Assembly: GCA_964570285.1 (NCBI GenBank) | Contig: CAZMXP010000078.1 | Coordinates: 1-15,003 of the forward strand | DNA from: CAZMXP01 sp964570285 | GTDB taxonomy: Bacteria; Planctomycetota; PLA2 | Reading direction: 5' to 3' | Length of the DNA stretch: 15,003 bases | Shown: one piece after another, positions 1 to 7,475 of the stretch | Layout: the number at the start of each line of letters is the position of its first letter | Position numbering within the stretch: the stretch's first letter is position 1 | The notes under the pieces: model-generated | Databases searched by the model: none | The model's input: the letters and a program-made list of their open reading frames with translations, nothing else | What the model was told of the DNA's origin: nothing | Translations under genes and position numbers: made by a program

Positions 1-16
1 CTGATCGTCGCAGACG

Positions 17-268
17 TCAGCCTGCGCGCCAGACGTGGATGGCCGGATGCTTACGCACCACCCGCGTCTCGGCGTCCGAGATCAGCCCCGCGCGCCGCAG
101 CTGCGCCAAGCGCCCGTTCGAGTTCCAGATACGCGCGCGGTGGAACTCCACCGCCGCATCGCTCCCCGCGAAGTGCCAGCCGTCGGCGCTCGCGATGATC
201 CGGCTGCGCAGGCGCTTCGCGATGGCGAGCGCCCGCTCGTTTCCCGTGGTCTTGGTCGTCGTTGCCAT
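17..268 (-). CDS. Small basic hypothetical protein (83 aa), possibly DNA-binding
   Basis: The family is not recognised. The ORF starts at ATG (CAT on the plus strand, 266-268) and ends in TGA at 17-19. The protein is compact and rich in Arg and Ala. It reads as two or three helices followed by a short basic end; a typical stretch is RIWNSNGRLAQLRRAGLI, and the protein ends KHPAIHVWRAG. The spacing of helix, turn and basic tail resembles a small winged-helix or other nucleic-acid-binding protein, but no named motif supports this. The ribosome binding site is poor: GGAG lies about 14 nt before the start. No partner gene abuts it, and the left neighbour is outside the window. The amino-acid composition looks coding rather than random. 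Existence of the gene is moderately likely; the DNA-binding role is inference. Confidence 0.5.
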   Translation of the reverse strand: MATTTKTTGNERALAIAKRLRSRIIASADGWHFAGSDAAVEFHRARIWNSNGRLAQLRRAGLISDAETRVVRKHPAIHVWRAG

Positions 269-765
269 GCGCGCATGAGGGCTCTCCCGCGCGGGGCAAT
301 CCAGTCCTTTCGCGACTGAACCCGATCATCCCGAGAGCCGAAAGGATGGCTAGCAGTGGCGGGGCGACCGTTGCGCGGCTACGGAGCGCGCGGCATCGGC
401 GCCTCCTCGGCGCGCCGCATGGCACCGCCCTGATGATCGCGACGGCACCCGCCCAGGGGATTCACGTGATGCACCGTTGTCGGAAGGACGCGGCACTGAT
501 ACGGCGCGAGCGGGCGTCAGATCAGGAGCCGGCGCATCGGGGACCGCCATGGGCTCGCGCCGCGAGGGCGCAGACGGCGGCGAACCGCGCGGCGGCCTGC
601 TCGGTCTGTGCCTGAGGCGGGCGATCAGGTAGGGTGGGCTGTCGAGAACTCGAACGAAACCTGCGGATTGTCGTGAGAATCAGCAGTGGTACCGGTTTCG
701 GGTGCGGATGAGTATTCGGTGGGCACAACAGTGGATAGTCACACACACTTTCAGGCGCTGACGCT
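269..765. other. Gene-poor stretch, no supported gene
   Basis: About 500 bp lie between the small gene on the left and the end of the large minus-strand cluster. Several short ORFs run through it on both strands (for example 262-615 plus and 522-794 minus). Their translations are Arg/Ala/Pro-rich and look like the by-product of high GC, with no motif or good ribosome binding site. I see no tRNA, no clear terminator after the TAG at 766-768, and no repeat. The minus-strand reading at about 522-610 is Ala-rich and mildly helical and could be a gene tail, but it has no supporting start. Confidence 0.5.
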
Positions 766-1401
766 CTATCCGTCCGCCTCCGCGAGAAGAGCATCGCCCT
801 TCGTCAACTCCTCCGCGGCTTGCCTCAACCGGCCGGCCACATCCCCACTCTCCTCGCGAGCGCGCTGCTCAAGATACGCCCGGCTCAACTCACCCCCCAT
901 AGCCCTGTATAGCACCCATGCCATCAACTTTGCGCGCCGCGCCTCCTGCCCCTTCGCCAGTTCCGCCACCGTTGATTCGCAGACCTCTATGCTGCCTATC
1001 CGCGCCAACGCGGCCGCGCACGGATAGTAGAGTCCTCGATCCCGCTTGCCGCCATCGCGAATCCTGACACGGTAATCAATGAGCGCCAGCAACTCACGTC
1101 GCACTTCGGACACATGCCACTCACCGGCAGCCCTTGCCACGAACGCCACCTCGCAGTCCTCGGCGCCACTCCTCGCTGACCCAAGCGCGCTCAGGGCGCT
1201 GGCGAATTCTTCGGCAAGACCTCTGCGCATCTCCGCCAAGACGGCCGCGGCACTTGCTCTGTCGTCGCGCGTGCCTGCGCGAAGCCGACGGGCGGCCGCA
1301 ATTAGCTCGCTCGTGGGGTCTCCTTGCCCGGCGCTGAGGCACGCACACACAGCGATTGCCGCGGCAGAGTACCGAAGCCACCCTGCCCGCGCACTACGCA
1401 T
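766..1401 (-). CDS. Exported helical (HEAT-like) hypothetical protein, 211 aa
   Basis: The chosen start is the ATG at 1401-1399. It gives a clean signal peptide: a basic N-terminus (MRSARAGWLRYS), a hydrophobic core (AAAIAVCACLSAG), then a polar mature part. An AGGG lies 8 nt upstream of this ATG. ATGs at 1422 and 1419 overlap or abut the stop of the upstream gene (TAG 1412-1414) and would add six or seven residues; the longer in-frame extension to 1611 runs inside the upstream gene and is rejected. Cys residues near the end of the hydrophobic core allow a lipoprotein reading, but the lipobox is imperfect. The mature part is nearly all helix, with repeats such as CAAALARIGSIEVCESTVAE that recall HEAT/Armadillo repeats; this is a fold impression, not a match. 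It is the last gene of the three-gene cluster and probably co-translated with it. Function unknown. Confidence 0.65.
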   Translation of the reverse strand: MRSARAGWLRYSAAAIAVCACLSAGQGDPTSELIAAARRLRAGTRDDRASAAAVLAEMRRGLAEEFASALSALGSARSGAEDCEVAFVARAAGEWHVSEVRRELLALIDYRVRIRDGGKRDRGLYYPCAAALARIGSIEVCESTVAELAKGQEARRAKLMAWVLYRAMGGELSRAYLEQRAREESGDVAGRLRQAAEELTKGDALLAEADG

Positions 1402-1411
1402 GCCGACATCC

Positions 1412-4400
1412 CTAGTCATCATAACGGTCCACCGTGCCGTGGTTCTTGCCAGGGCTACCCCAATCCTCGCGCGCCAAGAAGTTGTCGTCGTCCGGCTCTG
1501 CATCAAATGCGCCGCCCTCGACAGTGGCATTACCCCCCGCATCGCTCGCATCCGGCACACCATCGCCGTCACTATCGAGGTCTTCTCCAGCATCGGCAAA
1601 GTCGCCGTCACTGTTCATATCTCGATAATGATTGTACACCCTTCCGGGCCCCAGCGGTGACGCTGGAAGCACATTCGGCTTCACAATATTGAAGGACCAA
1701 TGCCCAGAGGCGACGGCCGTCGCGCCAGTAATGCTCACTCCGAACTGACTGTTCGTGAAGCCGACGGATTGCACAAGTGCATGATGATGCTCATGAACAA
1801 CGGTGTCCCGGAATGCGTCGATACCAAACGTGCGATCTCGCGGCCCAGCGTAATCCGGATCGGCGTCGTCGCCCTGCGCCAGTGCACCGATCAGGAGTCG
1901 GCCATGAGGCCCCGAGTATCCGCTGGCAAAATAGTAAATGGCGGGCGCGGCGCCGAACAGGTTTCCAGCCAGCGTATCCATGTATCTGAGGGACGCTCCA
2001 GAAATGCCATCGTTAGCTTCGACAACCTGGCTCCAGTAGTAGAGCCAATTCGGCGCCCTCGTGCCATTCCGAGTCTCCTGGCCCGCCAAGTCCGTGGCAT
2101 TCATCGCGTTCATGTCCGAGCCAGGGTGGTTCTTGGCGAAGTTCGAATCGGTGCGACCTGAGCCGAGGTTGATCAGCAGCGGCCAGAACACCTCAATTGT
2201 CGTGTCGACCACAAATGCGGAGGCCCCGTTCACCATCACTGCAACGGCAATCGATTTCGGTCCGAAGTCCCCATTGCTCTCGGGTAGCCCAATGAACGTG
2301 ACCGTGTCTTCCCACTGATGCGAACTCGAGTCGTACACGCCCTTGCCCAGCGTGTCGCTCCCGGGCCAGCCGTGCTCCCACGCCATCTCAACGCATCCAC
2401 CATCCGGGTCGGCATGGGAGTCTCCGATCGCGTCGATGCTGAGCTGAAACGACTCCCCTAGCATTGCTCGCAGCTCGGCCGAGTCAGGATCAGTCGCGAT
2501 AGCGACTCGGATTTCCAATTCGCCGGGATCACCCGACCCAAACACGAATTCGCTCGTCGCCGGCGCCGGGCTCAATGTCGGATCTCCCGTGGGGTGCGCG
2601 ATCGTCACTCCGAACACGACCACGCGCACCCAGTCGAATCCCACAATTGCTTCGCCCGCTGCAAGCTCAAGTTGGAGATCGACCTCTCCGAACGCATTCA
2701 GGGCCTGCCACCCCCTCAGCTCCGCGGTAATGAAGCCGGACCCCGAGATATCCTGCGGGTCGAGGACGAACGTGCCCGTGCTCGTTGGCGCCTTCGGAAG
2801 AACTACGGGCCCCGTTGCGCTTACTCGACCCGGGACAGTCGAGCGCAGTGTGACTGTGGCGCCCTCAAACTCGTGCAGTTCCGGGACCCTTGTGAGGCGC
2901 AGCGGCGTCACATGTTGCCCGCCAGCGCAGATGAAGTGCGCCGACGTGGACTCAATCGCATCATCTGCGTCATTCACCAGGCCGTCGTTATTGCTGTCCA
3001 CGGCGAGCCCGAACGCCGTGGAGCTGATAAGCAGCTTGTCGGCGGCAATCGCGGTCATGCTCTCCGATGGCGGAACTAGTGGCGGCGATAGGCTCGTAGC
3101 GATCCGAGATGGCATGGCACACAGGAGCACCCATAGGGTGACGGTAGGGCTAGCCATGTCGCTGGCGCCGACCCAGACTTCGAGAGGCGAGCCGTCCTCA
3201 GGCACCTGCAGCGGCCACACCTTGCTCGACTCCGGGTCACCGGGGTCGGAGGGGACAAGCGGGATCTTGTTCTGCCGACTGCTCTCCCTCCAGAAGTGCA
3301 GGCCCGAGGCCTCGGGGTTATCGCACTTCAACCAAACGCAGAAACCAGAGTAGTTCCCTCCGGGAACGTCTAGCGGACTCGAAAAGCGCACCGCGAGCCT
3401 CCTCAGGTTGCGATCGTCCTCCGTGGACAGTTGCGCCGTGGCGGAGTCCGCGTTCTCGCACACGAGGAGGCCCTTCCCAAGCCCACTCTCGAGGCTGTCG
3501 TCGTCATCGTCAACATCTACGAAGCCGTCGTTGTTGGCGTCGGCGACCACGTTCACAAAGTGCTGGACAGTCATCCACGTGGTTCGGTACGCATCGGGCT
3601 CTGCTGGCTCACTGTCGAAGTCCAGCGCACCTGTGTTCGGGGTGTCACGCACAGCGCCCACATAACCGCGAATGAATGCCCGCAGCGAGGCGGGTGGATC
3701 CGACGACCATGGCTCGGCCGTATCCGCGGGCTTCTTGAATTGTGACCAGTGACTGTTGGGCAGGGAGAGGAACCCCGTGTCAGTCTCCAGCTTCTGGTTC
3801 ACTGCATTGGCCATAGCCTCGGGGAAGTAGCGATGTGTGAATCTTGGGGTCGGAGCCTCAGCGCTTGCCCTCAGGATGGCTACAGACGCGACCGAGTCCT
3901 CGCGAAGCCCCGGGTCGATCTTCACGCCCATGCCGAGCGTGATCATGTCTGGCGATCCCACGGCGGGAGAGTTGACCAGTGCGTATTCGATTCGGCGCCA
4001 CCAGTGGGCGAGCAGGTGCTCCGCCCCGTTCGGACGCTTGACATGCGTTGTGATGCTCTGCAGCTCGACAACGGTGGCACGCTTGTCAGCATGCATCACC
4101 CCCTCGTGCAGCCCCTGTGGATCACCGTACTGCGTCCACACCCAGGACGGATTGGGCACCTGGACCTCAAGCTCGATGTCTCCGTAGGTTGAGGAGGTCG
4201 CCTTGCCCATCCATGGCACGCGGAGAATCCACGCCATACCAGAGTAGAGCGCAAGGAAGGCTGAGTCGTCGATGACTTTGTCTCTCTTGAGGGGTGGCGG
4301 CGGAGGGTCACCCGTGGACGGCGTCGGCGGAACGTTCAGAGGCCAGCCCCAGGTCGCGTCGGCGCCGGGAGACGGCTCTGGAGGCGTGAACTGGCAGAGA

Positions 4401-5299
4401 ACGTCGTAGGTCTGAAGCGGCACTCCGCCCGGCTTGATGTCACCCGTGCCGGTGTTTGTGCAATGGACGTTTATCGGGATCGCGCCTGTCACAGACTCGC
4501 GCGGTCCCCTCACGAAGATGCGCAGGAGCTGGTCGTTCCGCCTGTTGGCTGCGTATGAGTTGCTGAGTTCCGTCAATGGTCTCAGCATGATCTCGGGCAA
4601 CCATCGCGGAGTCCTGGGATACGCCAACGGCGCACCTGTCCAAGCTTCCGGCTGCGGTGGGGTTTCGAAACGGTCATCGGCGCCCTCGATCTCCTCTGCC
4701 GGAGGCTCGGAGGGCAGCCCGTGTATGACGTGAGGAACACCATAGGGACCTCCCATCTCGGGGAACTCAGTCCCGCTCCGCGTACCGTAGCGAATGTCCA
4801 GCCCCCGGAACGGCGCGGGAGCATCATCCGGCAGCAGGTGGACGACATAGAGTGCGTAGAAGTGGCAAGCAACGAGCATCCCGTTCGCCTTGAACCGCAC
4901 CTGAATCCACCCCGGCTGGGTGGCACGCAGCCCACCATACCAGTACGATCCTACCTTCGCCGGCGAGACGCCCTGCAGCACGGCATAACCCGCCATGTTG
5001 TCGAGCGCCTCGGGCGGGACGCCCCAGTCCCAGGTGCCATTGGCCGGGCTCGGAGGCGGATCCATGGCCGCGAGTTCCTCGGGGGATGGCCTGCTTCCTG
5101 TCTTTATCTCGAAGGACCCCACGTCAGTGGACTGCGGCCCGACGAGAACGCGAATTCCGTACGCACCCTGGAAGGGGGTTGATCCTCCCTGGTCTACGGC
5201 CAAGGGGGTCAGGTTGGGTGGTTCTTGAGCGTGTGCGGGCGATGCCGCGAGGAATGCGAGAAGGGCCGCGAGCAACACTCGAAGGCGCGACGGATTCAT
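1412..5299 (-). CDS. Very large exported protein (1295 aa) with HEHHH zincin-like motif and Asp-rich Ca-binding repeats
   Basis: The ATG at 5299 gives a textbook signal peptide (MNPSRLRVLLAALLAFLAAS, AHA cleavage site before QEP, about residue 24) and has GGGGGG 5 nt upstream. A GTG at 5359 overlaps the previous stop (GTGA), has its own AGAGG, and would add 20 residues. The body is mostly beta-rich with many Pro/Gly turns. Two calcium-type loops occur, D-A-N-N-D-G at about 587 and D-S-N-N-D-G at about 768, each followed by an acidic run and an E-S pair, suggesting a duplicated module. Near the C-terminus, VVHEHHHALV puts an HExxH motif at 1169-1173; possible further ligands are H1200 (GHW) and H1224 (NHY). 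After it come D-x-N-x-D-G-D and D-x-D-x-D-G-x-P-D loops (about 1227-1250). This is consistent with a secreted calcium-stabilised metallopeptidase, but no complete zincin signature (such as HExxHxxGxxH) is present. No anchor or sorting domain is obvious. Confidence 0.8.
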   Translation of the reverse strand: MNPSRLRVLLAALLAFLAASPAHAQEPPNLTPLAVDQGGSTPFQGAYGIRVLVGPQSTDVGSFEIKTGSRPSPEELAAMDPPPSPANGTWDWGVPPEALDNMAGYAVLQGVSPAKVGSYWYGGLRATQPGWIQVRFKANGMLVACHFYALYVVHLLPDDAPAPFRGLDIRYGTRSGTEFPEMGGPYGVPHVIHGLPSEPPAEEIEGADDRFETPPQPEAWTGAPLAYPRTPRWLPEIMLRPLTELSNSYAANRRNDQLLRIFVRGPRESVTGAIPINVHCTNTGTGDIKPGGVPLQTYDVLCQFTPPEPSPGADATWGWPLNVPPTPSTGDPPPPPLKRDKVIDDSAFLALYSGMAWILRVPWMGKATSSTYGDIELEVQVPNPSWVWTQYGDPQGLHEGVMHADKRATVVELQSITTHVKRPNGAEHLLAHWWRRIEYALVNSPAVGSPDMITLGMGVKIDPGLREDSVASVAILRASAEAPTPRFTHRYFPEAMANAVNQKLETDTGFLSLPNSHWSQFKKPADTAEPWSSDPPASLRAFIRGYVGAVRDTPNTGALDFDSEPAEPDAYRTTWMTVQHFVNVVADANNDGFVDVDDDDDSLESGLGKGLLVCENADSATAQLSTEDDRNLRRLAVRFSSPLDVPGGNYSGFCVWLKCDNPEASGLHFWRESSRQNKIPLVPSDPGDPESSKVWPLQVPEDGSPLEVWVGASDMASPTVTLWVLLCAMPSRIATSLSPPLVPPSESMTAIAADKLLISSTAFGLAVDSNNDGLVNDADDAIESTSAHFICAGGQHVTPLRLTRVPELHEFEGATVTLRSTVPGRVSATGPVVLPKAPTSTGTFVLDPQDISGSGFITAELRGWQALNAFGEVDLQLELAAGEAIVGFDWVRVVVFGVTIAHPTGDPTLSPAPATSEFVFGSGDPGELEIRVAIATDPDSAELRAMLGESFQLSIDAIGDSHADPDGGCVEMAWEHGWPGSDTLGKGVYDSSSHQWEDTVTFIGLPESNGDFGPKSIAVAVMVNGASAFVVDTTIEVFWPLLINLGSGRTDSNFAKNHPGSDMNAMNATDLAGQETRNGTRAPNWLYYWSQVVEANDGISGASLRYMDTLAGNLFGAAPAIYYFASGYSGPHGRLLIGALAQGDDADPDYAGPRDRTFGIDAFRDTVVHEHHHALVQSVGFTNSQFGVSITGATAVASGHWSFNIVKPNVLPASPLGPGRVYNHYRDMNSDGDFADAGEDLDSDGDGVPDASDAGGNATVEGGAFDAEPDDDNFLAREDWGSPGKNHGTVDRYDD

Positions 5300-5355
5300 G
5301 CCTGCCCCCCACGGAATGGCGAACTCCGGAAGTAGAGAAGCCGCGCCACGCGGAA

Positions 5356-6678
5356 TCACCTCTTCCTCTTCGGGTCACGATCTTCGGCGGCTGCGATAGC
5401 GGCTTCCAGTGCGGGCGCGTGGCCCGCATTGCTGCGGCCATGCGTGAGACCTAGCCCGCGTGCCAGCTGCGCGAGGTGCGCCGACACTTCGGGACTACCG
5501 GACGAGTTCGCGATCGCGTCTGCCAGTAGGCTAGCGAGGCGGGACTGAATCTCCGCTGATCCCTTGTCCGCTAGCGCGCCGCACGACACGTCAAGAAATG
5601 CGAAGTACTCCTCAGAGGGCCTTGGAGCGAGCTTGCGAGCGACGCTGCCGTGACACCGAACCAAATCGAGCAAGACTTCAGCCATGGCCGGGTCGAACAA
5701 GTCGCTCGCCAACCGCACGGCAGCGACGCCTCCCCGATAGCCGGCTCGCGGCTCCGTCGCGGTACGGAGCATATCGGCTACCGCCGTGCGGAACTCCGCC
5801 CAAGCCAGGGAGTGAGGATAAAACGTGTCGATATCCGGTGCATATGAGGTCACATCTCGGCACACGCTGCGGATCATCTCCCAGCCCGACTCGCCGAAGT
5901 AGGCGCGGTAGCGGGTGGCTTGGCGCAGAATGCACTCGATCACCTGCCCGAGCAGCGTGTCCGCTGCTGCTCGGTCGCGGTCCGACAGTTCCTGCGCGTC
6001 GGTGTGCCCCTCCCCTGCGGGGCGGAAGGTCGCGAGGATTGCTGACCCAGCCATCCCGTAGCAGGCGAGCAGGTCGGGCCAGTCGCCCATGGCCTCGCGG
6101 CACTCTGCCAAAGGGCGCGCCAGTGCTCGATGGGGAGTCCGCCTCACCCTATTGAGGAGCGTCTGCTTCTCTTGTCCGCTGAGCGAACCCACCGCCTTCA
6201 GCATGTGCGCCAGATCCTCGGTGGAAACGCGCCCCTTGAGGCGCCACTCGAACAGTGTTCCGCGGAATTGGGGGGGGGGAGGAATTCGAGAGAGGTCGGG
6301 CCGATCGTCGAACGCGGCCGGAAGCGTGAGAGTCGGATCTCCCCCGTGCTCCGACGAGACACGGCGGAGCTGCTGGCGAAAGGCGTGCTCCGTGGCACCG
6401 ACCGAAGCCGCGCTATCGGCACTGGAGCGTCGCAGTGCGCAGAACTCGTCAGACTCCTCGTATCGCTCCCCGGCGAGTTCATGGGCGGCGAATCTCACTG
6501 CCCGATAGCTCCGAGAGCGAGGGCGGATGGAGTCGAGCGCACCAACGTTGAAGAACAGATCAAGGATCAGGAACACGCACGCTGCCCAGATCCAGAGCAG
6601 AATCAGGAGCCGCACGCCCACGCGCCGCTTACGGGCGTCCTTCGCTTGGCAGGGCCGGCCCCTTCGTGTCACGTGCAT
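5356..6678 (-). CDS. Single-pass membrane protein of unknown function (440 aa)
   Basis: It starts at ATG 6678 with GAGG 3 nt upstream (a tight spacing). A very basic N-terminus (residues 1-21, many Arg/Lys) is followed by one strong membrane segment at about 22-45 (RLLILLWIWAACVFLILDLF), so the N-terminus is probably inside and the remaining ~390 residues outside. A proline run (I-P-P-P-P-Q-F, about 133-139) is encoded over a ten-base C tract. The rest is predominantly helical with spaced Cys (for example CREAM, LLACYG, ECILRQ) and a basic tail DPKRKR. No catalytic motif is seen. Its TGA overlaps a possible GTG start of the large exported protein, so the two are very likely co-transcribed. 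It could be a membrane anchor, chaperone or regulator for that protein, which is inference. The family is not recognised. Confidence 0.75.
   Translation of the reverse strand: MHVTRRGRPCQAKDARKRRVGVRLLILLWIWAACVFLILDLFFNVGALDSIRPRSRSYRAVRFAAHELAGERYEESDEFCALRRSSADSAASVGATEHAFRQQLRRVSSEHGGDPTLTLPAAFDDRPDLSRIPPPPQFRGTLFEWRLKGRVSTEDLAHMLKAVGSLSGQEKQTLLNRVRRTPHRALARPLAECREAMGDWPDLLACYGMAGSAILATFRPAGEGHTDAQELSDRDRAAADTLLGQVIECILRQATRYRAYFGESGWEMIRSVCRDVTSYAPDIDTFYPHSLAWAEFRTAVADMLRTATEPRAGYRGGVAAVRLASDLFDPAMAEVLLDLVRCHGSVARKLAPRPSEEYFAFLDVSCGALADKGSAEIQSRLASLLADAIANSSGSPEVSAHLAQLARGLGLTHGRSNAGHAPALEAAIAAAEDRDPKRKR
6270..6279. repeat. Ten-base G/C homopolymer inside the membrane-protein gene
   Basis: Ten consecutive G on the plus strand (C on the coding strand) fall inside the 440-aa gene, encoding part of the proline run. 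GGAATT occurs just before and just after the tract. Runs of this length can slip during replication and switch a gene in or out of frame. As given, the frame is open across it. It is also a common place for sequencing length errors. Confidence 0.95.
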
Positions 6679-6947
6679 GCGCCTCTTGGAATCAAAAACG
6701 GCGGAAGGCCGTGCGGGTTCACCGCGGGAATTGCTTGAGGCGCCGCGCTTGCTGGAGCGGTGGCAAGGAAACTCGAACCGAGCGTCAGGAGCGCTACTGC
6801 GGCACGACTCGACCCCTGTAGGAAGAGCGCCCCTCGCTCGTCACGCGCTACTGTCCCCGCCAACGTCGGAATCGAAGCCCTCCGGGCGGCCGGCTCCGCG
6901 CCCCTGCCGCTTATCGTTAGCTGTACCAGATGGGCGCTGCGGCACAA
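6669..6947 (-). CDS. Doubtful small ORF with a signal-peptide-like segment
   Basis: In this frame, immediately upstream of the 440-aa gene and overlapping its start by 10 nt, the sequence reads RAAVALLTLGSSFLATAPAS then AAPQAIP and stops within 30 residues. It has the shape of a secretory signal with an A-x-A cleavage site. The only in-frame start in the usual set is TTG at 6947, which has no good ribosome binding site and leaves a long unlikely N-terminal part. It may be chance hydrophobicity in GC-rich DNA, a decayed gene, or a small leader peptide coupled to the next gene. Low confidence. Confidence 0.2.
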   Translation of the reverse strand: MCRSAHLVQLTISGRGAEPAARRASIPTLAGTVARDERGALFLQGSSRAAVALLTLGSSFLATAPASAAPQAIPAVNPHGLPPFLIPRGACT

Positions 6948-7187
6948 GTGGGTACCCCCACGTACGATCGCGCGATCCTCGAGGCCGTCGCCGCCTACTA
7001 CGACGCGATGGGCTTGGGCGTCCTCGCCTCGCTGGGGCGCGACCTCGGGCCGGAGGATGCGCGGAAGGCGGCGGACGCCCTGAGCCTCGACTCGCGCTAG
7101 GCGGTGGAGCAGGCGCTCGGGGCGGTGTTCGGGGACGCAGACTCGGTGAACCGGCTTGCGACGGCGGTGATCGTGAACTGCCGCTGA
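6930..7187 (+). pseudogene. Small ORF interrupted by an in-frame TAG (56 codons, stop, 28 codons)
   Basis: From ATG 6930 the frame gives a well-behaved helical protein (MGAAAQVGTPTYDRAILEAV at its start, then AAYYDAMGLG) up to TAG at 7098-7100. The same frame continues with equally protein-like sequence (AVEQALGAVFGDADSVNRLA) to TGA at 7185-7187. The codons after the TAG keep the same G/C third-position bias, which suggests a single 84-residue gene hit by one nonsense change (CAG to TAG would do). Readthrough or a sequencing error are alternatives. No strong ribosome binding site precedes the ATG. A GC hairpin without a T tract (GCCCC/GGGGC, 7189-7202) follows immediately. The family is not recognised. 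Confidence 0.5.
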
Positions 7188-7283
7188 GGCCCCCCTCGGG
7201 GCGGCGATTCCCTACCTCTATTGTGGGGTCCGCCGGGCACGTCCCGGGGGGCGGCCGCTGATGCTCGTGTGATGACCATTTCC

Positions 7284-7316
7284 TGGACCATATGGACGGT
7301 ATGGACCATATGGACG
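7284..7316. repeat. Two 15-bp direct repeats, each holding the palindrome CCATATGG
   Basis: TGGACCATATGGACG occurs at 7284-7298 and again, identically, at 7302-7316, so the repeat period is 18 bp with a 3-bp spacer. Each copy centres on the perfect palindrome CCATATGG (7288-7295 and 7306-7313). A weaker GACCAT lies at 7274-7279. The spacing suggests a pair of protein-binding sites. The repeat lies just beyond the 3' end of the tRNA-like gene. Confidence 0.85.
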
Positions 7317-7326
7317 AAACGCGCCC

Positions 7327-7398
7327 GGGACCCCTAGAGCCATCAGGGACTGCAACGGATTATGAGTCCGCTGCTCTTACCGATTGAGCTACGGCCCC
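7327..7398 (-). tRNA. tRNA-like gene, anticodon CAU (Met or Ile2), normal 5' half and degenerate 3' half
   Basis: Reading minus from 7398: 5' acceptor strand GGGGCCG, TA, D-arm GCTC-AATCGGTAA-GAGC, A, then anticodon arm GCGGA-CTCATAA-TCCGT, with anticodon CAT at 7364-7362. All of this is canonical. The expected GGTTCRA T-loop is missing. Instead there is CCCTG-ATGGCTC-TAGGG (7348-7332), a 5-bp/7-nt arm of the right size with the wrong loop, then GTCCC, which can pair with GGGGC of the acceptor (one G-T pair). The span is 72 nt, a normal tRNA length, and no CCA is encoded. A strong promoter sits directly upstream. Options are a tRNA pseudogene whose 3' half was replaced (for example by integration or excision at a tRNA attachment site), or a transcribed tRNA-like RNA. 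A fully functional tRNA is unlikely. Confidence 0.5.
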
Positions 7399-7409
7399 GC
7401 GCGCGCGCA

Positions 7410-7438
7410 ACTGTAGCAGGGGCTAGGGGTTACGTCAA
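7410..7438 (-). promoter_or_regulatory. Sigma70-type promoter for the tRNA-like gene
   Basis: On the minus strand TTGACG (7438-7433) is separated by exactly 17 bp from TACAGT (7415-7410). The predicted transcription start near 7403 is about 5 nt before the tRNA-like 5' end at 7398. Each box matches consensus at five or four of six positions with ideal spacing. A GC-alternating stretch lies between the -10 box and the gene. Confidence 0.7.
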
Positions 7439-7475
7439 TCGGGGAGACGTTCCACGGAGGGGCGTTTTGGGGCCT

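Noticed and set aside
1402..1611. N-terminal extension of the 211-aa exported protein
   Set aside because: It would overlap 200 nt of the upstream gene and bury the obvious signal peptide; ATG 1401 explains the data better.
2589..3353. 254-codon plus-strand frame inside the giant exported gene
   Set aside because: It is antisense to a well-supported gene and has no motif, ribosome binding site or neighbour.
6765..6795. GGTTCGAGT on the minus strand resembling a tRNA T-loop
   Set aside because: The flanking bases do not form a T-stem, and no acceptor, D-arm or anticodon arm fits.
7189..7202. GCCCC/GGGGC hairpin after the interrupted ORF as a terminator
   Set aside because: The stem is only 5 bp and there is no following T tract.
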